Positions 37,501 through 47,506 of a stretch of DNA of 64,000 bases are shown one piece after another. Numbering within the stretch: position 1 is the stretch's first letter; every line of letters begins with the position of its first letter. The DNA is from Camarhynchus parvulus (lineage: Eukaryota; Chordata; Aves; Passeriformes; Thraupidae), in NCBI RefSeq assembly GCF_901933205.1, contig NC_044573.1, positions 64,398,993 through 64,462,992 on the forward strand, read 5' to 3'. Both the position numbers and the translations under genes were made by a program. Below the pieces are notes generated by a model. The model saw only the letters and a program-made list of their open reading frames with translations. It was not told the DNA's origin and did not search any database.

Positions 37501-39660
37501 TAAAATATTACTGTGTTATCAGTATTGTTTTGGTTGTAAATCTAAAATACAGCACAAGATGAGCTGCTGTGAATGAACCCAGTGCAGTCTCTAAACTGCT
37601 GGGGAGAAGAGACAGGCACTGACCAGGAGATGCCCCAGGTGAGTCTCTGGGCCATAGCCAGTTCCTGTCTCAGACTCTTTGGTGTTCCTTGATGCCAGCA
37701 CAAACACTGAGCAGCAATGGTGAGCACACTGCACAAATGATGCCACACACACAACCCACCAGTGCTGGACTCCCAAATAGCCATGGCTGAACTCTGAGCT
37801 GCACTTTGATAGACATGGATATATTGTGTGTCTGTAGCTGGTTTGTCTACAGACTTGGTATGCATATGAATGGGTGAAAAATATTCTACTTCTGACTGTA
37901 ATTAGAATTTCCTATAACCCAACACAAATGCTGTGGTGATTAATTAATATTTGCAAATTCTTTTGTAAATGTGAAGGGCCATGGCAGATGTTACTGATTT
38001 ACTAAGGCAGAATTTTCAGTCTTTGAATTTTAAGTCTTCTCTTTTCAGGTCTACAGCAGGTGGTAGCACTCAGCCATCAGTGCACTTCTGTTTTTCAGGG
38101 TTGATTGCAAGAGCTTTTGAGCTGGCACACACTGATGACCAGAGCTATCCAAAACCCGTGTATCTCATGCTTTCTATTTGGGATCCATGATCAGGATACT
38201 ATGAAAGAAAACCAATTTTTTATGACAAGAATATTGAGTTCTTATTAGATCAAAGATAAAATCATGGAAATGTCCATGTAGCTGAGAGATGTGCCAGGCT
38301 CTAGCAGGATCATTCTCTGATTCCCGTGTGCCACAGAGGGAGTGCCCAGTGATGTAAGCTATGGGAATGTGGCTATCAAGAGCTATGAAGGGAAAATTTA
38401 TATGGCTTGAAAGGATGATTTGTTGAGATATGAAAGGCAAAAGACATCCTTGCTTTTATCATGTTAGAAAAACTTGGGGTGTCAAGATGATTTCTTTTCC
38501 TTTTTTGTATTTAACATTCAGATCTCATCTTCTCTGGGAGACTTTACTGTCATTCATTCAATGGCATCATCACAGGATTTGGGAGACTTAAGAATGACCA
38601 CCAGAAAAGCAGAAAGTTGTATTGCTATACTGCTAACACAAGTTTTTCTGTTAGTCTTTGTTACTTGCAGAAACACAGAAGTGGTGAGGACAAGAAAGTC
38701 AAGGACTAAATTCACCTCAGCCTAACTTGTCTGAGAACCTCAAGCCAGGGTACAGCACTGAGATTAAAGTTGTTGCTCCTCAGCTTTCCTGGTACCCTAG
38801 ATAACAGAGCCTAGTAACACCCTCTGGATCACAATGTCCCTCAAAATTTGCTTTTCTCACACTTTTATAGAAGGGCACAAATATCCTGACAGCAGAGTCA
38901 CTGCACCCTTACTTTCCATGATGGTTTTCAGCAAAGATAGTTTTACCATCTATTTGACTTGGCTGATGTCTCCAGGTAATTTCCTCTTTTTTAAAAATTT
39001 TCTTTGCCATCTGTGGCATGCTGTCTGTGATGATTTGAGTCCTCAGGTGTGGCTTTACTGAGCATAACCAGGTGAAATTGATCCTCTTTAATTTGGGTTT
39101 AGGACTATGCATTTTAATGGTGAAGGCAAGCTTTAGATTCAAATTTACCTCTTTCTGCACAAAGTTGATATTAATTCAGCTAGACCTGAAAGAGAATATT
39201 GCAGAAAAGAATGTCTGTAAAATAGCCTGGCAGCTCTGCTAATGGTTAAAAAATTCTAACTTACTTTCATTTAATTCATTCTTGAAAACCTTTGTTACAC
39301 ACACACTTCTAGTTGCAGAAGCTTGCAAATCAGCTGGATTTTTCGAACAATCATGGCTCTATTTATAATGATACTTAGCAACTCTAACTGATATTATGTT
39401 TTAACTCTAAAAAATAGCCAGAAACACAGGGTATCAAAGCCAAGTGAAGATGCCAAAAATGTTGTTATTGCTACTGACATTACTGATACTGCTGTGTAAA
39501 TAGCCTTTTTTTATGATGTGTTAACTTCTTTGTATGACATCTTCAGTTTGGAGAATGTTCATTGCTGCCTTCTATCTTTCATTGTAAGAACAGAGTTGTA
39601 AAATAACCACTCCCTGTTTGGACATTAATTCCTTTTCTAATTCTGTTGACATAGCTGGAT
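34570..39660. other. Spacer after ROS1, no gene recognised
   Basis: AT-rich sequence with no credible exon, RNA gene or long repeat that I can recognise. It may include a longer ROS1 3' UTR if the distal AATAAA at 35180 is used. Confidence 0.6.
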
Positions 39661-39664
39661 TTTC

Positions 39665-40122
39665 TTTCTGGAATAGAATAGAATCATTTAGGTTGAAAAA
39701 ACTTCTAAGATCATTGAGTTCAACCATCAACCCAGCACTTCCAAATGCACCAGTAAACCATGTCCCTAAGCACCACATCTACAAATCTTTTAAATACATC
39801 CAGGGATGACGACACCATCACTTCCCTGGGCAGCCTGTTCCAATGCTTGAGAGCCTTTTTTGAGAAGAAGAGATATCCCATAAAACCCAACCTAAACCTC
39901 CCCTGGTGCAACTTGAGGCTGTTTCCTCTCATTTTGTCACTTGTTACTCAGGAGAAAAAACAAGCCCCCACCTTTTTACAACCTCATTTCAGGTAATCAT
40001 AGAGAGTTACTCTACATAAAGTTACTCTTGAGCTTCCTTTTCTCCAGGCGAAGCAACCCCAGCTCCCTCAGCTGCTCCACATAAGATTTGTGCTCAAGAC
40101 CCAAGGCTCTGATGCCCTTGAC
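39665..40122 (-). mobile_element. CR1 LINE fragment, reverse orientation
   Basis: It starts with GAATAGAATCATTTAGGTTG and continues through TTCAACCATCAACCC, CACTTCCCTGGGCAGCCTGT and CTTTTCTCCAGGCGAAGCAA, the reverse complement of the CR1 pol end and 3' UTR. On the - strand, remnants of the polyprotein end are readable (for example [20 protein letters not shown] at 39720-39932). It abuts a second copy in the same orientation. Confidence 0.9.
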
Positions 40123-40123
40123 A

Positions 40124-41425
40124 GATTCACAGAATCAAGGCTGGAAATTATCTCCAAGATCATGGAGTCCAACTTTTGACCAACAACCACTTTGTCAACT
40201 GAACCATAGCACTAAGTACCTTGTCCAGTCATTTCTTGGACACTTCCAGGGACAGTGACTCTGCCACCACAGCAATCCATTCCAGTGCTTGACAACCCTT
40301 TTCATGAGGAAATTTTTCCTAATATCCAACCTGAACCTCCCTTTGCACAGCTTGAAGTTATGTCCCCCTGTCCTGCCATTTGTTGCCTGGCACCTCACTA
40401 CAGCTTCCTTCAGGCAGTTGTAGAAAGTGATAAAGTGTCCTCCCAGTCTCCTTTTCTCCAGTCTAAGCAATCCCAGCTCCCTCAGCTGCTTCTTATAAGA
40501 CTTGTGCTCCAGACCCTTCACCAGCTCTGTTGCCCTTCTCTGGTCATGCTCCAGCACTTCAATGTCCTTCTTGTTGTGAGGGGCCCAGAACCGGATGCAG
40601 GATTCCAGGTGTGGCCTCACCACTGCTGGGTACAGAGGGACAATCCCTTCCCTGATGCTGCTGGCCACACAATTTCTGACACAAGCCAGGATACCATTGG
40701 CCTTCTTGGCCACTTGGGCACAGCTGGATCACGCTCAGTTGGATGCCAACCAGCACTCCCAGGTCCTTTTCCTCTGGGCAGCTTTCTAGCCACTCTTCCC
40801 CCAACCTGCAGCACTGCCTGGGGTTGTTGTGACCCAAGAGCAGGGCATACCACTTGGCCTTGTTGAACCTCATCCCACTGGCCTTGGCCCATGGATTTGG
40901 CCTGTTCAGGCCCCTCCACAGAGCCTTCCTGCCCTCCAACAGATCAGCGCTCCTGCCCAGCTTGGTATTGCCTGCAAAGTGACTGAGGCAACGCTCAATT
41001 CCCTTGTCCATATCACTGATAAAGATATTAAACAGGACTGGCCCCAGTACTGAGCCCTGGGGGACACCACTTGTGACTGCTGCCCACTGGATGTAATCCC
41101 ACAGACACTGCTCTCTGGGCCCGGCCATCCAGCCAGCTTTTCACTGGAGCTGAGAAAGGGAGCTGGGTAAAATCCTGGCCAAGCCATGAGCAGCCAGACT
41201 CTTCAGGAGAATGCTGTGGGAAACAGTGTAAAAGGCTTTGCTGAAGCCCAGATAAACAACATTGACAGTCTTTTCCTCATCCACTAAGTGGGGCATCTTG
41301 CCATAGAAGGAGATCAGATTAGTCAAGCAAGACCTGCCTTTTGTAAGCCTGAGCCTGATCCCCTGATTGTCTGGCATGTGCTGTGTGATGGCCCTCAAGG
41401 TGATCTGATCCATTCAGATATTTTC
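40124..41425 (-). mobile_element. CR1 LINE, 5'-truncated copy with decayed reverse transcriptase
   Basis: About 1.3 kb of reverse-oriented CR1. On the - strand, frame-shifted blocks read TVNVVYLGFSKAFYTVSHSI (fingers/palm), [20 protein letters not shown] (PQG motif), HFAGNTKLG (degraded FADD box) and a C-terminal part with [20 protein letters not shown] and [14 protein letters not shown]. The catalytic aspartates are lost in both palm motifs and the frame is broken at least twice, so this copy is dead. Members of this family copy their RNA by target-primed reverse transcription (established). Confidence 0.93.
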
Positions 41426-41429
41426 TTCA

Positions 41430-42985
41430 GGGAATGCTTTCTGGGATGCCTACCTGTCTACAAACAGAAATAAATTTCTGGGGAAAAGTGTTACTAAAAA
41501 TCTCTTTAGAATTTTTTGGTTCTGTTTTATATTGTGAGTAAAATACTCAATCCTGATGGAAGCAATATAAGAAAAAGTAGTGACAAAGTGACTATAGCTG
41601 CAAACACCCTGTAGTTACCATGTCTGCACAGTTGTGTTTTGGCTCAGATCACAGAGTCCTGCAGGTCCTAAGTGGAATATATGTTACTGGGGCATGGGAA
41701 ACAATAAAAGATAAATGAGTTATAGGATGGCTTTATAAAACAAGCCTATGTGCAAGGAGGTTGGACTGTGAATTGTCTTATGACTGTTACTCTAAGGACT
41801 AAGCAAATATAAAAATTGCAAATTCTTATCTGATCTATTTTTTTTTAAATGGCATAAGTGTCAAGTTAAGTGGCAAATGAAAACAATAACATTCTCTGGG
41901 AAATACACTCCCAAAGAGTGTTAACAAAATCAAATAAAAGTGCTGTCTTAAATACAGGATTTGCATTTTCTTAACAGAATAAACTCTCTGCCTTGACTCT
42001 CTGTGCACTCACTGAAGTGGAGGTCATGGCTAGTGACAACTGGGAGCTGTTCCTGGAGGCTTTCTTGCCTTTTTAGGTTATGAGGGTCTCTGTGTGTTTA
42101 GGATAATATGATTGACAGCTCCACTCCGGCCCCAATTAGCACCCTATAATTTATTAGCTTCTGCTTTCAGATTATGCGCTAACTTCACAAATATTTCAAC
42201 CACGGAAACAGCAGCTATCAAGTGTCTCTTTCCTGATCCAGCTCACTTGGACTGCAGTTAAATACAAGGAGGGAGCTGTGTAGGTCTGTCAAGAGAGAAT
42301 AATCATTTGTGTCTCTGTGCAGCTGGGGCTGTCACAGTTCTTTAGGACCCAGCTTCTGGAAAAAAGGAGTTGTTCCACTGGGTCAGAATCAGGGGTTAGG
42401 GTTGGTTCCTGCCACAGAGGTTCACTGCAGGATTGAGACCAATTGCACTGGCTCTTCCTGAAAAGGCCCATATTTGTCCAACTCTGTTTATCATGTAAAT
42501 ACTGGCTCCATGCAAACAATGTTGGTAGGAAAGTTTGTGTCCCTCCTAACACTGTTTCTTTGCTTCTTGCTGCTGTGGTGTGGGGCCAGAGTGCTAAGGA
42601 TGGAAAAGCCTGGGTGAGGCAGGAGAACAGAGAGGAAATCAGATGCAGGGTTCAGGCTGAGGATAGAAGTCCAGGAGAGGAGAAGCGGAGAAGTTGGGAT
42701 GGGTATGATGAGGGACGAGGGGCACCTTGCAGCTGTACCCAGGCCAGGTAGGGCAGAAGGAAATGTGCCATGCCGCAGGGAGATGCAGTACCCTTAGTAA
42801 TATCCAATGTGCTATTACATTTCCTAATGGGACAGCACTCCTGCCAGGTGTTTACCCTGCCTTTACCATGAATGAATAAGCAACTGGCACATACCTAAAG
42901 AAATGCTCCTGTCCTTGGCCAGCCTGTGCTTTTGTGGGCTGCAGCTGACAAATGGAGTGCCCATGCATGAGACTGGAGGCCAGGA
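41430..42985. other. Spacer, no gene recognised
   Basis: Unique-looking sequence between the CR1 pair and the minisatellite. No exon, RNA gene or known repeat was identified. Confidence 0.55.
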
Positions 42986-42989
42986 GAGT

Positions 42990-43168
42990 GCGCACCTGCA
43001 CCCTGCAGCCCAGTGCTCCTGCACCTCTGCACCCTGCACAGCTGCATGTCTGCACTCCTGTACCCTGCACACCTGCACCCTGCACTCTTACACTTGCACC
43101 CTGCACACCTGCTCATCTGCATTTGCACTCTCTGAATCTCTGCTCTCCTGCACTCCTGCACTCCTGAA
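42990..43168. repeat. Minisatellite of CTGCACCC-like units
   Basis: About 180 bp of imperfect 8-15 bp units built from CTGCACCCTGCACACCTG and CTGCACTCCTG. The units vary in length and spelling, so the array is old or has undergone conversion. It gives rise to spurious Cys/Thr/Pro-rich ORFs on both strands. Confidence 0.85.
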
Positions 43169-43506
43169 CGGTCTCTTCCAGCACCTTCCCTATCTCTTGG
43201 GGGACCTGATGCAGAGAGGGCAGGGGCAGGAGGATGGGTCATAGCACCCCAGAGCCTCTCTGCTGCAATTTGCATTTAGAGCTTTGATGCACATTATTCC
43301 TGGGTTATACCTGGCTAAGGAGGCAGTAGAGGATGCACTGCAAAAGTAACTCCTGCTTTAAGACTAGAAATGGACATGAAGAACCCAGGGTGAGTAGCTT
43401 GTCACTACATTCAGATTAGATAATAGTGTTACCATACTGGCAACTAAATTTACAGCGTGGTTCCCTAAGCTGTAGTCCCAAAGCTTGGGAAGTGACTGAA
43501 GGAACA

Positions 43507-43551
43507 CTTTTTTTTCTCTTTTTCTTTTATTTTTCTTTTTTTTTTTTTTTT

Positions 43552-43583
<32 letters not shown>

Positions 43584-43743
43584 TTTTTTCTTTTTCTTTT
43601 TTTTTTTTTTTTTTCTTTTTCTTTTCTTTTTCTTTTTCTTTTTTTTTCTTTTTCTTTTTCTTTTTCTTTTTCTTCTTTTTTTCTTTCTTTTTCTTTTCCT
43701 TTTCCTTCTCTTTTTGTCTTCTTTTTCCCCTTTTCTTTTTTTT
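43507..43743. repeat. Homopyrimidine (T5C)n tract, about 237 bp
   Basis: Poly-T interrupted by single C residues at frequent 5-6 base spacing. I see only one A (43529) and one G (43716) in the whole tract, leaving about 186 consecutive pyrimidines. The opposite strand reads as lysine/arginine-rich ORFs, which are artefacts. Confidence 0.95.
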
Positions 43744-43744
43744 A

Positions 43745-46740
43745 AGTGATCTTCTACTTGCATTTCCCTATGCAAAATTGCCTAGCATACAAAATCAATG
43801 TCTCACTCCTGAAAATAACCATAGGACTCTTCCCTGCTGCAACTGCTCCTCTGGGTGGCAGGCCCGGGAAGACAGCCAAGACACTACAATCCTCCACAGG
43901 AGCTGGCTCATTCTTCTGTAATCAAAAGGGCACGTTAATTACAACACTTGCCCAGAAAAAGATGCACAGCAACTGTCAGTTAGAGAACACTGCTGCATCC
44001 AAAGCCACCAGCAGCATTTTCCTCCCTTCCAAGAAGGGCCCAACATTTAAGCTGTAGCTAGAGCTTGTCTTGTGAGCCTAAATATGACTTCAAAGGGAAG
44101 GCGAGAAGGGTCGGCAGCTCCTGACCCAAGGAGGAGACAGGGCAGATACATTTCCCCAGAGGCAGCAGCACACAGTCTAGGGGACGCAAAAGGGATTATT
44201 CAACCTCTCTTTCACCCTCTGTCCCCTCCCTTCCTCCTTCTCTGCTGGGGGGTCCTATGGAAAACATACTGGAAAAGTAGGTAAGAAGTAAGCAATACTA
44301 CCCTAAAGCTCTCCAACATTAGACCCTAAGTGTAGAGGCACATATATGCATTTAAGAGCTTCATGCTTCACTCTTGTGACTGCAGCCATACTGAAGCAAA
44401 GACCTCATTAAAATAAAGCGGAGACTGCTCCCACAAATGCCATGCTCTATCCCCACCTCCATCCTTCCCTTGACAGATCACTTTTAACCTCAGAGATCAT
44501 CAAAACAGTATACTCCTTCATGCTTTGCTGATTTTCAGCTAATTTCAGAAAGGGAAATAAATACCTGTGGTGAATACATCCAGAGCTCATTTTGGAAACT
44601 CCTTGTGGAGAGGACACTCTTGCTATTGGGCAGCATCAGGTACCCTTGCTGTGTCCAGCACTGCCATGCTCTGCAGCAGATGCTTTCCCTCTGCCTTCTT
44701 TGCTGGACTCTGTATGAAGTGGTCTGAAGCTGTTTGTGTCTATTTGTCCGTCCCAGCTGGGCTAGTCTGTTTGTCTGGTGGGCAGCTAGAGAGCACAGTG
44801 GGGTACGTGACATTCAGAAGGGGACAGCAGGAGGATCTGCTGTCCAGGCTGGAGAGATGGGGACTCACATCCCCTTCAGTGCATGACAAGCATGTGACAG
44901 GTAATATTTACGTAACATCTAAGAAGGGTTTCTTTTGTAATTCCAGATTTTCTACAAGTATTCATGACTAAGGGAGTAGTGACCTATGATGCAAAGAGGA
45001 ATGAAACAGGCTTGAGAAATGGCATGGAGGTCATGTGCGCTGTTACTGCATTAGGACCTGTGGCCCCAGTCCTGCAAAGACTAATGCCCAAGCCTTAAAG
45101 GTTGGTGCTCCTTCGGGAGTCAGAATAACACAGAGCGAGCAAAACTGCAAGGATTAGCCAAAACAGGGCATGTGTGCTTTCAGGCTGCAGTCTACCCAGA
45201 GTAGGACCATTTTTAAAAAGTTGTTTGTACTTTTAGCACCTTGAGCCACTGTCTTGGCTTTTGTGTTTAGATATTTTCATGATAAAGCAGTAAAAAATAT
45301 ACCCACAGAACAAATGGCAAAACCAATATTCATGGATTCACTGCATAAATTCTTGTGCTTGAATATATTCACAGTCAAAATGAATTGTAAATGCCAATGT
45401 AGCAAATGACTCATTTATGCTTACATGAATATTTCCAAATGTATTTGGGCTGCATCACTCAGCCCTCCTTGTTAAGAATTGCAGAGAAGAGGGGAGAAAA
45501 AAGGAATGAAAAAAGAAATAATTGTGGGGAAGCACAACCAATCATAGACTCAGATTTATCTTTAAAATAACCTTTAAAAACAGCCTGAAAAAGCCCTCAG
45601 GAAAATGCTCACAAAATGACCCTGCTAACTTTTAAGCTTCTGCTTAAAACAGTGTTTTTAATCACCTTTCTGCTGCAAAAAGCTGGTGCCTTCTTCCTTG
45701 ATAAACTCTTTCTGTTATTTTTTATTATAGGATTCCTATTCTTTCCCAGAAATTGAGCTATCACCAAACCCAAGAGAAGCAAGTTTGGGTTATTCACAAC
45801 TCCACTCCTGACACATGGTGAACATAATGCCAAATTTTGCCAGAGTTTGAAAGGTAAAAACTCTGATCTCAGCACAAAAGTTCACTTTCTACTGCTTCTC
45901 CCAGTGTCAGGGGGTAATGTTAGGAATTTCCTACTATATGCTTTAAAATTTGTCAACTTCAAAGATGTTACATTAAGGAAGAAAAAAAAAAACAAAACAG
46001 AAAAAACACAAAACACAGTAGTATTGGAAACCGATATTTTGTCTATAAAAAAAGTCAGCTTTTAGGTATAGAGTAAGTGCCATTTCTGCCCTATTTCATT
46101 AATTATTCATCACCTGGTAGTAACACTTTAATTTACCACGTCAACAGCAGTTCTATATGCTACAGTCCCCTCTGTTAGCCGAAGAAATACGGACCAGCTC
46201 CCTTACTTTAACCAATCTTACAGCCACACCATACTCCAAAATGTAGCACTGCAATGGTCTCATATTTTCTTATATTTTGTATTTATCTCTGTGTATTTTA
46301 CTCACCAAGAAAATATTTTCAGCTGTTAGGATTTCTATTTATCTTTCATGCAAAATAATAAAATAACTCACTTCATCCATGTGAGAGGTATGGTTTCTGG
46401 TTCACCCTGAAGTTTTCAGTTTGCCTTATTTCTCTTATTTAGCTTTAATACTTCATTAAAGTACACAGGATGAATGAAGGAGATACCTTTAATACAGCTT
46501 TGCTACTGTTAAATATCTATTTGCACCTTTGAAAAAACCCGAAATGAAACAACTACTAAAGTGGCAAAATGACAGCAATAAGTAGACAAAAGGAAGTGTT
46601 AGAGGCAACTCAGAACTAATGTCCACCAAGTGCTTTTTGTTCTGGTGTTCCCTTTAAAGGCTGTTGGGTTGGAGGTGAGCCATTCTTCATTGGATCCCTT
46701 TCTTTCCCTGCTTTAAGAGGGTTTAACTTTCACCAGAAAA
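43745..46740. other. Spacer before VGLL2 3' end, no gene recognised
   Basis: No credible exon. An A-rich stretch lies at 45980-46015 and another at 46750-46800, next to the candidate VGLL2 polyadenylation signal. Confidence 0.55.
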
Positions 46741-46742
46741 TG

Positions 46743-46748
46743 TTTATT
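46743..46748 (-). terminator. VGLL2: Candidate VGLL2 polyadenylation signal
   Basis: TTTATT on the + strand, i.e. AATAAA on the VGLL2 strand, 718 bp beyond the VGLL2 stop. It would give a 3' UTR of roughly 0.75 kb. Inferred from position only. Confidence 0.45.
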
Positions 46749-47465
46749 GTAAAAAGAAAAAAAAAGAAAAAAAAAACACCAAAAAACAACCAAAACCAAA
46801 CAAACAACCCCACCCCCAACCAAACAACTGTTGTACAGCCAATGCAATGTGCCAAAGTCTGAGAAGTGCCACCTTGGTTTTCGTCTTTCTGGGATTTAAG
46901 CAGTTGTGAGGGGAACAGCTGCATATCTGTAAGTCCAGGGCAGGTGGCCCCAGTCAGACACTTGCCACTCACAACCACAAAGCTGAAAAATCTGACCAGT
47001 TCCATGACAGTCTGAAAAAGTTAATGAGTTCCAGTTTCTTCTCCTTTTACTTTTCTATAATGCAAAATAAAAATCCAGTTCAAAACTGCTGAGTATCTTT
47101 ACCATGGTTGCATTCAAGAAATAACTTTCACTGCCATAAAAAAATATTCACACCACTAAAAAACCCCCACAATTTCCTCTGTTGCCTGTGTGAAGGCCAG
47201 TGCTTTTGCATCACCATCCATGATGTCATTTAACTCTTTCAGAGTAGTCTGGCTGCAGGTCTGGGTGTGGGGTCTGTTTAAATAGAAGTTCAATGTCTTT
47301 GGCTCTCGTCTTGCAACAGAATGACTTGCCTCTCCGAAATAAGTCTAAAGTATCACCCTTGCAATGCCAGGTCCTTTTAAATCCCGTTGTCTTTCCCCGA
47401 GCAGCAGGGCCACGGTGGGTTTGGAAAAGGGCAAGGGGGGATCTGAGAGTCTTTGAGTCAGCACA

Positions 47466-47506
47466 TCAGCTCAGAAGGGATCCACCACAGAAGGAGTAAC
47501 GGCGAG
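47466..47506 (-). CDS. VGLL2: VGLL2 exon 4, conserved C-terminus
   Basis: On the - strand the acceptor GGTTTGCAG is followed by CTCGCCGTTACTCC. With the base carried over from exon 3 this gives ARRYSFCGGSLLS and TGA. This short tail is a hallmark of vertebrate VGLL2, so the 41-nt exon is well supported despite its size. Confidence 0.93.

Noticed and set aside
40255..40866. 203-codon + strand frame
   Set aside because: Antisense shadow of the CR1 polyprotein.
42392..42406. GGGGTTAGGGTTGG telomere-like string
   Set aside because: Only two units; too short to call an interstitial telomeric repeat.
42863..43275. Cys/Gln-rich frames on both strands
   Set aside because: Translations of the CTGCACCC minisatellite.
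43426..43775. Poly-Phe frame (+) and poly-Lys frame (-)
   Set aside because: Direct translations of the homopyrimidine repeat.
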